Below, one piece after another: positions 18,889-26,492 of a DNA stretch of 64,000 nt. Origin of the DNA: Rhizobium etli CFN 42 (GTDB lineage Bacteria; Pseudomonadota; Alphaproteobacteria; Rhizobiales; Rhizobiaceae). The notes under the pieces were generated by a model, which did not search any database, was not told where the DNA came from, and worked only from the letters and a program-made list of their open reading frames with translations. The DNA lies in assembly GCF_000092045.1 (NCBI RefSeq), contig NC_007761.1:871001-935000 (forward strand). Reading direction: 5' to 3'. The position numbers and the translations under genes are program-made. How positions within the stretch are numbered: position 1 is the stretch's first letter; each line of letters opens with the position of its first letter.

Positions 18889-20619
18889 ATGAGTGCCGGC
18901 TTCGAAAAGGCGGACACATCATCAGACACCGACGGGACGCTCGCCGGGGCCGATCTGCAGACGGCGCTCTTCGATGCGGTGTGCGACAGCCTTTCGGCAG
19001 CTTTCATCATCTACGACAAGAACGATCATCTGATCTTCACAAGCCGCCAGATTCTCGAATTCTTTCCCTTGCCGGCCGAGATGCTGAAGCCGGGCATCCG
19101 GCTGCGCGATTTTCTGGGCGCGATCTACGATACCGGCGTTCGCCAGCAATATGATATCAGGCAGAGCGGCCCGCTCAGCCGCGAGGACTGGCTGTCGCAG
19201 AAAATCGCCTCGCATTGGCGTGAGCGCTTCGAATCCGTTGAGCGCCATGGCGCCGACAGCTGGGTCCGCTTCGTCAAGCGCAGGCTGCCGGGCGGTTACG
19301 GCGTCACCGTCGTCTCCGACATCTCCGAGGACAAGAAGCGCGAGGAACAGTGGCGCTCGGACATGGAGCGGGTGCAGCTCACCGAAGACATTCTCGATAA
19401 CCTGCCGTTCCCGCTTTTCGTCAAGGATCGAAACCTCACCTATGTCGCGGTGAACCTCGCCTTTTGTGAGAAATATCAGAGGAGCGCTGATGAGGTGCTC
19501 GGGCGCAAGAGCGGCGATCTCTTCTCACCCGAGATCGCCAAGCGCTTCGAAGAAAGCGATCGTCACGTGCTGGAAACCGGCGAGATGTCGATCTCCCGCC
19601 AGCGGCAGATCTCCCGCGACGGCATCGAGCGCGACATTGTCAGCCGCAAGCATCGCATCGGCAAGCCCGGCCGCTATTTCCTGGTGTCGACCATGCAGGA
19701 CCTGCCGCGCGACGGCGCCGATCTCGAGGAGTTCGACCGTGCCTCGGCGATCACCGCCTCCGCCAACCAGAGTTATCGCCGCGCCTATGTGCCGGTGCCG
19801 AGCGCTGTGGAGCGCCGCGAGCCGGCGGCAATGGAGGCGATCGTTCCGGAGAATTTCTCCGGCCGCAAGATTCTCGTCGTCACCGCCGACCTCGCCGCCG
19901 AGACCGCCGCTCTGCGGACGCTGACGAAATATGGTTTCGAATCCTGCTCGGTGCGCGGCGAGGATGAAGAGGAGCGGTTTCTGGAAATCGCCACCTCCTC
20001 CGGCATTTCGCTCGATCTCTTGATCATCGACAACCAGATGGGCATGCGCTGCCTCGAGCTTGCCGACCAATACGGCATTCCGGCGCTCGTCATGGACGGC
20101 TTCCAGATTGCCAACGAACTCACCTTCCAGATCGCCCGCCATTTCAATCGCAACAGCCGCAACAATGGCGCCGGCTCAGATACGGATTGGGAAATCAGCA
20201 TTTCCGACGAAACGCTCGGCCTGCAGGTTCTCGTCGCCGAAGACAATGATATCAACCAGATCGTATTTTCGCAAATCCTCGAAGGCCTCGGTTATCGCCA
20301 CCTGATTGCTGCGACGGGCGACGAGGTCGTACGTCTTTGGGCCGAACATAGGCCGCAGCTGGTGCTGATGGATATTTCCCTGCCGGGCTTCAACGGCTTC
20401 GAGGCCGCGCGGTTGATCCGGCAGATGGAGGAAGCGGGTGCCGCCGCCCGCACGCCGATCATCGGCGTGCTCACCCAGGCATTCGAGCGCGATCGGGCCG
20501 AATGCGTCAAATCCGGCATGGATGACGTCATCATGAAACCGGTCAGTCCTGATATGCTTGAGACGATTTTTCAGAAATACCTGTTGGAAGAGGGCGCGCG
20601 GGTTCGAACGCGCGCATGA
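18889..20619 (+). CDS. PAS-PAS-REC-REC signalling protein without a kinase domain
   Basis: A 576-residue soluble regulator. Two PAS-like modules span about residues 20-145 (AFIIYDKNDHLIFTSRQILE) and 155-270 (DNLPFPLFVKDRNLTYVAVN). A receiver-like fold at about 325-420 keeps an Asp (LLIIDNQMG) but only one acidic residue in the N-terminal pocket (VVTAD), so it is degenerate. A full receiver follows at about 440-565 with VLVAEDNDINQ, the phosphoacceptor in VLMDISLPG and the Lys in IMKPVSP. No HisKA or HATPase motif is visible, so it must receive phosphate from another protein. The ATG at 18889 is chosen by fold; 18826 is also in frame. The c-di-GMP gene follows. Confidence 0.78.
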   Translation: MSAGFEKADTSSDTDGTLAGADLQTALFDAVCDSLSAAFIIYDKNDHLIFTSRQILEFFPLPAEMLKPGIRLRDFLGAIYDTGVRQQYDIRQSGPLSREDWLSQKIASHWRERFESVERHGADSWVRFVKRRLPGGYGVTVVSDISEDKKREEQWRSDMERVQLTEDILDNLPFPLFVKDRNLTYVAVNLAFCEKYQRSADEVLGRKSGDLFSPEIAKRFEESDRHVLETGEMSISRQRQISRDGIERDIVSRKHRIGKPGRYFLVSTMQDLPRDGADLEEFDRASAITASANQSYRRAYVPVPSAVERREPAAMEAIVPENFSGRKILVVTADLAAETAALRTLTKYGFESCSVRGEDEEERFLEIATSSGISLDLLIIDNQMGMRCLELADQYGIPALVMDGFQIANELTFQIARHFNRNSRNNGAGSDTDWEISISDETLGLQVLVAEDNDINQIVFSQILEGLGYRHLIAATGDEVVRLWAEHRPQLVLMDISLPGFNGFEAARLIRQMEEAGAAARTPIIGVLTQAFERDRAECVKSGMDDVIMKPVSPDMLETIFQKYLLEEGARVRTRA

Positions 20620-20740
20620 TGTTTCAAAATATGGCCGTCCTGTCGCGACGGCGTCGTTTTCTTGCAAGAGCGCCAACTCCCAAGACTTTGGGGCAGGGCG
20701 GGCTGCGAAGGCGGCTGATTTACTAGCGAATTGTTAAGAA

Positions 20741-22150
20741 ATGCCGGTCATTCTTTGCCCGGCTGCGGAGGAAAGCTCGGGTTTGATGATGAAATCGGCG
20801 GAAACGGCTTCCTTGACCGTGAGTCACAATGAGCTTCAGGCGATGGCCTATACCGACCCTCTGACCGGGTTGGGAAACCGCAATCGCATGCGCGACAAGG
20901 TGCTGCAGATCTCCGCCGAGCGCGCCAGCGATCCCGCTCCCTTCACCATCGGCATCGCCAATCTCGACAGCTTCAAGCCGATCAACGATCTCTTTGGCTC
21001 CTCGGCCGGCGATGAGATCCTTTGCCAGGTCGCCCATCGGCTCAGGGCCTGCATTCCGGACGGGGCGCTGGTCACCCGTCACGATGGGGACGAATTCGCC
21101 TTCGTGCTGCCGTTGATCTTCGAGCGGGCGAGTGCTGAGAAATTCGGCCAGATGATCCGCGAGGTGCTGTCGGCGCCCTATGACCTCGGCGACCGCAATG
21201 TCCGTCTGTCTGCCTCCTTCGGCTTCGCCATCTATCCCTTTGCCGGAGAGGACTGCGAAGAACTGTTGAAGAGCGCCGAAACCGCCCTCTATCGTTCCAA
21301 GCGCCGCGGCCGCGGCCAGATCACCGTTTACTCGCGTGAGATCGCCCAGGAGATGAAGCGCGCCACACAGCTGGAGCAGGCGCTCAGAAACGCCATCATT
21401 TCCGACGCGATCGACGTTCATTTCCAGCCGATCGTTTCGCTCGCCAACAATCAGGTTGTCGGTTTCGAAGCGCTCGCCCGTTGGAACGATCCCGATCTCG
21501 GTTTCGTGTCCCCCGGCGTCTTCGTGCCGCTCGCCGAAGAGCGCGGTTTCATCGACGCCCTGTCGGAGGCCCTGCTTCGCAAGGCCGCCGAAGCAGCCTT
21601 GTCATGGCCGCGTGAACTCTTCCTGTCCTTCAATCTCTCTTCGGCTCAGCTGATGGATCCCGGCACGAGCGGCAGCATCCTGTCGATTCTCGGCCGGGTT
21701 GGTTTCGATCCGCACCGCCTGGAACTAGAGATCACCGAGACGGCGGTGATGGGGTCGGCCGATACCGCCCACCGCATCATCGCCGATCTGCGCGCCGCCG
21801 GCGTTCGCATCTCGCTCGACGATTTCGGCACCGGCCAGTCGAGCCTCGGGCGTCTGCGTGACTTCATCTTCGACAAGATCAAGATCGACCGCGCCTTCGT
21901 CTCGCGCATCAATTCCGACCGCGCCTCCGAACACATCATCAAGGCGATCCTTTCCCTGTGCGAAGGCTTGGAGCTGGAAGTCGTGGCCGAAGGCATCGAG
22001 GATTATGCAGAGGCGGTGAAGCTGCGCACGCTCGGCTGCGGCATGGGCCAGGGCTACCATTTCGGCCGCCCGGCCGATGGCATCGCCACGCTGCGCTTCC
22101 TGCACGAGAACTATTACGATATGGCGCCCGCCGAGCGCGTCAGCGCATAA
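20741..22150 (+). CDS. GGDEF-EAL protein, likely c-di-GMP phosphodiesterase
   Basis: A 469-residue soluble protein. In the GGDEF domain (about 35-200) the signature reads RHDGDEF instead of GGDEF, and the upstream metal-binding site reads NLDSF instead of D-x-D-x-F, so cyclase activity is doubtful. The EAL domain (about 215-455) keeps its catalytic set: FQPIVS, GFEALARW, LEITETAVM, DDFGTGQSSL, IKIDRAF and AEGIED. It therefore probably hydrolyses c-di-GMP, with the GGDEF part as a possible GTP sensor. A start at ATG 20786 is also possible. It lies 121 bases after the PAS-REC gene and may act in the same pathway. Confidence 0.88.
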   Translation: MPVILCPAAEESSGLMMKSAETASLTVSHNELQAMAYTDPLTGLGNRNRMRDKVLQISAERASDPAPFTIGIANLDSFKPINDLFGSSAGDEILCQVAHRLRACIPDGALVTRHDGDEFAFVLPLIFERASAEKFGQMIREVLSAPYDLGDRNVRLSASFGFAIYPFAGEDCEELLKSAETALYRSKRRGRGQITVYSREIAQEMKRATQLEQALRNAIISDAIDVHFQPIVSLANNQVVGFEALARWNDPDLGFVSPGVFVPLAEERGFIDALSEALLRKAAEAALSWPRELFLSFNLSSAQLMDPGTSGSILSILGRVGFDPHRLELEITETAVMGSADTAHRIIADLRAAGVRISLDDFGTGQSSLGRLRDFIFDKIKIDRAFVSRINSDRASEHIIKAILSLCEGLELEVVAEGIEDYAEAVKLRTLGCGMGQGYHFGRPADGIATLRFLHENYYDMAPAERVSA

Positions 22151-22240
22151 GCAATCCCAGCAAAAGTGCGCGTCCGGGTTTGCGCAAAAAAAACCAATCC
22201 CAGCAAAAGTGCGCGGCGGTTTTGCGGGGTGAATTGCGTG
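22151..22240. repeat. Rhizobial palindromic repeat, two adjacent copies
   Basis: Two related units (22151-22190 and 22195-22239) share CAATCCCAGCAAAAGTGCGC followed by a T-rich complement that ends in TTTGCG or TTTTGCG. Each can fold with GCAAAA opposite TTTTGC. They belong to the same family as 52351-52400 and 59871-59914. They lie directly after the GGDEF-EAL stop. Confidence 0.75.
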
Positions 22241-22251
22241 AAAGTGCGGTC

Positions 22252-22284
22252 AGAAAAAGCAATGGCGCCCCTAGGAGCGCCATC
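22252..22284 (-). terminator. Rho-independent terminator of the PRC-barrel gene
   Basis: Read on the minus strand, ATGGCGC pairs with GCGCCAT around a short CTAGGG-containing loop, and the stem is followed by TTGCTTTTTC. It lies just after the stop of the PRC-barrel gene. Confidence 0.7.
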
Positions 22285-22310
22285 GCCTACGCTATACTAC
22301 CGCGCGCGGT

Positions 22311-22916
22311 TTACTTAGGCGTGGTCGAGCCGGTTGCCGTCGTGTCGGTACCGGTTGCGGCCGGGGCCTTCTCTGCAGCCTGCATTGCCAGCGTCTTGAA
22401 CTCGGGCGCAGCCTTCAGCGATTCAGACGTTTCACTGGTCGTCAGCTTGAGGCTGCCGTCCTGGGTGTTCTGGGCAATGGTGATCTTTTCCATCGGGACA
22501 GCGACGTTCTTTTCGCCGATGCCGAGGAAGCCGCCGACGCCGACGATCGCAGCAACGATGCCGCCATCCTTCTTCATGATCAGGTCGTTGATGCTACCGA
22601 TGCTTTCATTGTTGGCGTTGTAGACCGACTGACCGATATAGGTGTTGGCGCTGACCTGATCCGGAGCCTGTTCCGTCAGATAGGTACCTTGGGCTACATC
22701 CGTGCTCGGTTTTGTAACCGGAGCCTGTGCAGCGTCCCCTGCGGGCTTGGTGACATCAGGGGTGACCGGCTTGGGTGCAGCCGGATCGGCCGGCGCTGCC
22801 TGATTGGGAGCGGCGGGATCGGCAGGCTGCGGCGCCGTCTGCGAGAATGCCGCCGGTGCGAAAGCCGTGGCAAACAGCGCGCCAGCGGCAACGGTCGTCA
22901 AAAGTTTGCGTGTCAT
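22311..22916 (-). CDS. Exported PRC-barrel domain protein
   Basis: A 201-residue protein with a clear signal peptide (MTRKLLTTVAAGALFATAFA, cleavage probably after AFSQ). A Pro/Ala/Asp-rich linker covers about residues 27-75. The PRC barrel is at about 88-170 (YIGQSVYNANNESIGSINDL, GFLGIGEKNVAVPMEKI). The C-terminus is Ala/Thr-rich. PRC barrels bind or stabilise partner proteins or RNA; exported copies are common in rhizobia and their role is unknown. It is a single-gene unit with its own terminator, on the opposite strand from its neighbour. Confidence 0.85.
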   Translation of the reverse strand: MTRKLLTTVAAGALFATAFAPAAFSQTAPQPADPAAPNQAAPADPAAPKPVTPDVTKPAGDAAQAPVTKPSTDVAQGTYLTEQAPDQVSANTYIGQSVYNANNESIGSINDLIMKKDGGIVAAIVGVGGFLGIGEKNVAVPMEKITIAQNTQDGSLKLTTSETSESLKAAPEFKTLAMQAAEKAPAATGTDTTATGSTTPK

Positions 22917-23083
22917 TTCGAACCTACTTTCATTTCCCTAGAGTGATCGCTGACTCGGCAATGCATCATCCTTGCCGCGCCGGTTCGAAGGGAAAATGAG
23001 TGGTGCGCCGATTGGTTCCGGTTGAAAACACGGAAAATTTCTCGATTATCACGGAACTTTTATTGGCGAACGGCCCCAAACGG

Positions 23084-23112
23084 AAAAAGGCGCCCCGCTC
23101 GGGAGCGCCTTG
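23084..23112 (-). terminator. Terminator of the SDR-dgoK-dgoA-SMP30 operon
   Basis: On the minus strand AAGGCGC(T)CCC pairs with GGGGCGCCTT across a four-base GAGC loop and runs into TTTTTCCG. It begins 25 bases after the stop of the SMP-30 gene and so closes the four-gene operon. Confidence 0.82.
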
Positions 23113-23136
23113 AATGGCGGCTGGCCGACGCCGCGG

Positions 23137-24024
23137 TCAGAGCACATAGACGGGATCGAACACGCCCTTGACTTCGATACCGAGTTCCAGAAGCGCGCCG
23201 GCGCTTGGCTGCGCCGAACGGGCGTCCTCGTCAAGCCCTTCCCAGGCCGTCGTTACCGCCAGCCGGTCGGCATTGGCGCCGATGAAGGCCGGGCAGGAGG
23301 GCTGGACGGCGGGAACCTTGTAGCGCGAGATGCGCAGGCCGTCGGGATTGTAGCGATCGACGACGCCGGCGCCCCAGCGGGCATTCCAGATATAGCCGTC
23401 GGCATCGACCACCGAGCCGTCGATACCGCCGGGCTCGTTCATGCTGTCGACGAGCACGATCGGCTCGCCCGAGGGCAGGCCGGTCTGCGGATCGACCATG
23501 ACACGCATCAGCCGATTGATGCGGGAATCCGTGTAGTAGCCGACCGTGCCATCCGGGGAAAAGCAGATCGAATTCGGAATGCTGATGCCGCTGAAGATCT
23601 TTGTCACCTTGCCGCCGGCGACATGATAGATGGCGCCGGCCTGGTTCTCCGCCCGCTTGCTCATCGTGCCGATCCAGAGCGCCCCCGACGGATGGGTGCG
23701 GCCGTCGTTCGAGCGGTTCTCCGGTCTGTCGTTTTCGAGCGCCGCGTAGAAGGTGAGGTTGCCGCTGGCCAAGTCGCGCACGAAAAGCCCTTCTTCGGTC
23801 GCGATGAGCTGCCGTCCGGCGTCGATGCGGGCCAGCACGCTTGCCATGACCGGCAGCGAATGGACCTTTTTGGCGCGTGTCGAAAGGTTGAGCTCGTGCA
23901 GCTCCTTGCCGAGGATGTTGAACCACCAGACGGTATCGCTGTCCGGATCATAGGTCGGACCTTCGCCGAGAACGGAATTGGTGTTGCAAAGGGTCTTGCC
24001 TTCGAACTCATAAATCTCGGTCAT
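23137..24024 (-). CDS. SMP-30/gluconolactonase family sugar lactonase
   Basis: A predicted metal-dependent lactonase of 295 residues with the six-bladed propeller pattern. The likely ligands are Glu in VLGEGPTYDP, Asn in the SIPNSICFSPDG block, Asp in GSVVDADGYIWNARW and Asn/Asp in ENRSNDGRTHPSG. The ATG at 24024 is preferred to one 60 bases upstream because it leads directly to EFEGKTLCNTNSVLGEGP. It is the last gene of the operon, starting four bases after the dgoA stop. Context suggests it opens a sugar lactone (galactono- or a related aldonolactone) formed by the SDR enzyme. Confidence 0.88.
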   Translation of the reverse strand: MTEIYEFEGKTLCNTNSVLGEGPTYDPDSDTVWWFNILGKELHELNLSTRAKKVHSLPVMASVLARIDAGRQLIATEEGLFVRDLASGNLTFYAALENDRPENRSNDGRTHPSGALWIGTMSKRAENQAGAIYHVAGGKVTKIFSGISIPNSICFSPDGTVGYYTDSRINRLMRVMVDPQTGLPSGEPIVLVDSMNEPGGIDGSVVDADGYIWNARWGAGVVDRYNPDGLRISRYKVPAVQPSCPAFIGANADRLAVTTAWEGLDEDARSAQPSAGALLELGIEVKGVFDPVYVL

Positions 24025-24028
24025 CCGT

Positions 24029-24661
24029 TCACGCTCCCATGGCTGCATCATAGGCGTAAATGGTCGCCTTGGCGCGCTCGGCAACCTCTGCCGCGGTCAT
24101 TCCGGGCTTGTAGAGGCTGGTGCCGAGGCCGAAGGCAAAGATCCCGGCCTTGGTGTAATCGGCGAAATTCTTGTCCGACACGCCGCCGACGGCGGCAATC
24201 GTCAGTTCCGGCGGCAGGATCGCCCGGATCGCCGTGATGCCCGAAGGACCAAGAACGCTCGCCGGGAAGAATTTGAGACCGGTGGCGCCGGCGCGCGCTG
24301 CCGCCAAGGCCTCGGTCGGCGTGAAGACGCCCGGCATCGTCACCATACCATATTCGCGCGCCCGGATGATCACTTCCGGCTCGACATTCGGGGTCACCAG
24401 CAGCTTGCCGCCGGCCGCATTCAGGTTGTCGACAGCCTCGACCGTCAGCACCGTGCCGGCGCCGATCAGCACCTCGGCCGGCGCCATCTTCGCGGCAATC
24501 TCGATGGATTTGAACGGCTCCGGCGAATTGAGCGGGATCTCGATCGCCGTTAGGCCGTTTTCGATCAAGGCGCCGACGACGCTCTCGGTCTCGTCCGGCC
24601 GGATACCGCGCAGGATGGCAATCAGCGGACGCTTCATGTCGGGGAAGGGGATACGGTTCAT
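24029..24661 (-). CDS. dgoA: 2-dehydro-3-deoxy-6-phosphogalactonate aldolase
   Basis: Cleaves KDPGal to pyruvate and glyceraldehyde 3-phosphate. The 210-residue TIM barrel belongs to the KDPG/KDPGal aldolase family: IAILRGIRPDETESVVGAL near the N-terminus, the Glu of AIEIPLNSP, GAGTVLT, and the Schiff-base Lys in GLKFFPASVLGPSG. The IRPDE and LNSP variants fit the KDPGal type better than the KDPG type. The start is ATG 24661, with the dgoK stop 14 bases upstream. Confidence 0.9.
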   Translation of the reverse strand: MNRIPFPDMKRPLIAILRGIRPDETESVVGALIENGLTAIEIPLNSPEPFKSIEIAAKMAPAEVLIGAGTVLTVEAVDNLNAAGGKLLVTPNVEPEVIIRAREYGMVTMPGVFTPTEALAAARAGATGLKFFPASVLGPSGITAIRAILPPELTIAAVGGVSDKNFADYTKAGIFAFGLGTSLYKPGMTAAEVAERAKATIYAYDAAMGA

Positions 24662-24674
24662 GGTGTCAGCTTTC

Positions 24675-25592
24675 TCAATTCGGCCAAATGGCTTCGGCGG
24701 CTGCCGATAGCCCGCCGCGCACGGCCGCATCGGCGTCGATGGCGGTAAAGGCAAGGGAGAGGGTGTTGAAGGCCTGTTCGTAGAGCGCCTGCAGGCGTCC
24801 GGAGGCGACGAGGGTGATGCCAGTGCCGTTGGCGGCATCCTGCAGCGCGCCGGCAATTTCGAGGCCGATCAGCGTGCCGGAAAGCCGCGCCTGCGCGGCC
24901 GCGGCGGAGATCCCGTGCAGCAACAGGCCCGAACGGGCGGTAAACAGCAGATTGGAGGCAAGTGCGGGATGCGCAAAGGCCGCCGATACGGCCGCCTCGA
25001 AGGCAGCCGCATCCGCCGGCTGTTGTTCGGCACCTGACACGGCATGCGACAGGATCGTGTTTTTGCTGATCGCGTCGAAAAGTTCGCCGGTCATGAAGGT
25101 CGAAAAGCCGGTGACCTTGCCGTCCCCGACATGCACCCATTTCGAATGCGTACCGGGCATGCAGACCGCCTGCGCCGCGGAATTCGCGCGGCCGAGCGCG
25201 CCGAGAAGCTGGGTTTCCTCGCCGCGCATGACATCGGGCCTCGCCACGTCCCGCTGGGCAAGGCCCGGCAGGATACGGATGTCACGGCTTTCCCCCGGCA
25301 CGCGGACCGCCGCGGTGAGGATCGAGGCGAGCGGCGCGGGCACGTCGATATAGCCGGCTTCGACCCAGCCCTGCCTTGCGCCGGCCATGCCGCAGACGAT
25401 CACAGGCAGGCCTTCCGGCGCTTCGACGGCGGTGAGATGGCCCGACAGCACGGTGGAAAAGCCGATCTTTGCCGCGCTCGTCATGCCTTCGCCGCTGCGG
25501 CGTTCGGCAAGGATGCTGCCGTCCCGGTCGATCAGCCAGAGCCGGAAACTGCTGGTGCCCCAGTCCACCGCGACATAAGCGGGATTAGCCAT
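24675..25592 (-). CDS. dgoK: 2-dehydro-3-deoxygalactonokinase
   Basis: Phosphorylates 2-keto-3-deoxygalactonate ahead of the aldolase; 305 residues. The N-terminal ATPase signature is YVAVDWGTSSFRLWLIDRDG. GMAGARQGWVEAGYIDVPAP, MRGEETQLLGAL and PGTHSKWV are typical of DgoK. The ATG at 25590-25592 overlaps the stop of the SDR gene by one base (TAATG arrangement), so the two are translationally coupled. An in-frame extension to 26021 runs antisense through the SDR gene and is not real. Confidence 0.92.
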   Translation of the reverse strand: MANPAYVAVDWGTSSFRLWLIDRDGSILAERRSGEGMTSAAKIGFSTVLSGHLTAVEAPEGLPVIVCGMAGARQGWVEAGYIDVPAPLASILTAAVRVPGESRDIRILPGLAQRDVARPDVMRGEETQLLGALGRANSAAQAVCMPGTHSKWVHVGDGKVTGFSTFMTGELFDAISKNTILSHAVSGAEQQPADAAAFEAAVSAAFAHPALASNLLFTARSGLLLHGISAAAAQARLSGTLIGLEIAGALQDAANGTGITLVASGRLQALYEQAFNTLSLAFTAIDADAAVRGGLSAAAEAIWPN

Positions 25593-26362
25593 TACAGAAT
25601 GCCTCCATCGACGATCAGGGACTGGGCGGTCATCGCCGCCGCGCAGTCGGATGCAAGAAACAGGCAGGGACCGACGATCGCATCGGCCTTGAGCGCTACT
25701 TTCAGGCATTGCTGCTCGACAGAGCGTGCGATGCTTTCCTCGGTGAGCCACAGCTGCCTCTGCCGTTCGGTGACGACCATGCCCGGCAGGATGCAGTTGA
25801 CCCGGATATTCTCCGGCCCGAGCCTGCCGGCCATGCTCTTCGTCAGTCCGACGATCGCCGCCTTCGCTGCCGCATAGGCGGGAAATCCGCCCATGTTCAG
25901 CTTGAAGGCGATCGACGACATATTGACGATCGCGCCGCCGCCGGCCGACCGCATAGACGGCGCCGCCGCCTGCGAGGTGAAGAACACGTGCCGCAAATTG
26001 ACCGCCTGATTGTTGTCCCAATAGGCCTCGGTCACCGCGTCGAATTCGTGGCGGTCATCCCAGGCGGCATTGTTGACAAGCACGCGGATCGGCCCGGACG
26101 TCGCAACGACGGCATCGACCGTACGCCGGATCGCCTCGATGTCGCGCAGATCGGCATGGTAGAAGAGCACCGGATGCGCCGTTTCCCGCGACAGTCTTTC
26201 GGCGAGTTCCCTGCCGGCCGTCTCGGCAATGTCGATGAAGGAGACCTTGGCGCCCTGGCGTGCGAAACCTTCGACGATCGCCGCGCCGATGCCGGATCCG
26301 CCGCCGGTCACGAGCACGGCGCGATCCTTGAACTCGGGAAATTGTGCTGCCACTGCGCTCAC
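25592..26362 (-). CDS. SDR-family sugar dehydrogenase (galactose dehydrogenase-like)
   Basis: NAD(P)-dependent short-chain dehydrogenase, first gene of the operon. It has the cofactor motif VTGGGSGIGAA, NNAAW, the catalytic Ser in IVNMSS and the Tyr/Lys pair in YAAAK. I choose GTG 26362 as start (256 residues): GGAGGA (26367-26372) lies four bases before it. The ATG at 26389 in the same frame has no ribosome-binding site and sits inside a palindrome that looks like an operator. With lactonase, kinase and aldolase downstream, oxidation of an aldose such as D-galactose to its lactone is the likely first step; the substrate is inferred from context. Confidence 0.82.
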   Translation of the reverse strand: MSAVAAQFPEFKDRAVLVTGGGSGIGAAIVEGFARQGAKVSFIDIAETAGRELAERLSRETAHPVLFYHADLRDIEAIRRTVDAVVATSGPIRVLVNNAAWDDRHEFDAVTEAYWDNNQAVNLRHVFFTSQAAAPSMRSAGGGAIVNMSSIAFKLNMGGFPAYAAAKAAIVGLTKSMAGRLGPENIRVNCILPGMVVTERQRQLWLTEESIARSVEQQCLKVALKADAIVGPCLFLASDCAAAMTAQSLIVDGGIL

Positions 26363-26366
26363 CGTC

Positions 26367-26372
26367 TCCTCC
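26367..26372 (-). promoter_or_regulatory. Strong ribosome-binding site that decides the SDR start
   Basis: GGAGGA on the minus strand, four bases before GTG 26362. There is no comparable purine tract ahead of the in-frame ATG at 26389. Confidence 0.7.
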
Positions 26373-26382
26373 GACGCCAGCT

Positions 26383-26420
26383 GTTCCATTATTTGGAACT
26401 TAATTTGACTATGTGGAATT
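26383..26420. promoter_or_regulatory. Candidate IclR-type operator of the dgo-type operon
   Basis: A perfect 17-base palindrome, GTTCCA-TTATT-TGGAAC (26383-26399), is followed by a third half-site TGGAATT at 26414-26420. The two TGGAA half-sites start exactly 20 bases apart, two helical turns. The site lies just downstream of the predicted transcription start of the operon and beside the divergent IclR gene, which is the natural regulator. Binding would be expected to block transcription. Confidence 0.6.
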
Positions 26421-26447
26421 ATCAGGCTATGCTGGCCCTTCTGTCAA
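26418..26447 (-). promoter_or_regulatory. Sigma-70-like promoter of the SDR-dgoK-dgoA-SMP30 operon
   Basis: On the minus strand a perfect -35 TTGACA (26442-26447) is separated by 18 bases from GATAAT (26418-26423), five of six matches to the -10 consensus. Transcription would start near 26411. Confidence 0.65.
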
Positions 26448-26492
26448 GGGCGCACGCTTGCAAGTGAGGACCGATTTAATGGCACATAGACA

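Noticed and set aside
20590..20625. GGGTTCGAAC sequence resembling a tRNA T-arm
   Set aside because: It is the coding end of the PAS-REC gene, and no acceptor or anticodon stem can be formed around it. No tRNA was found anywhere in the window.
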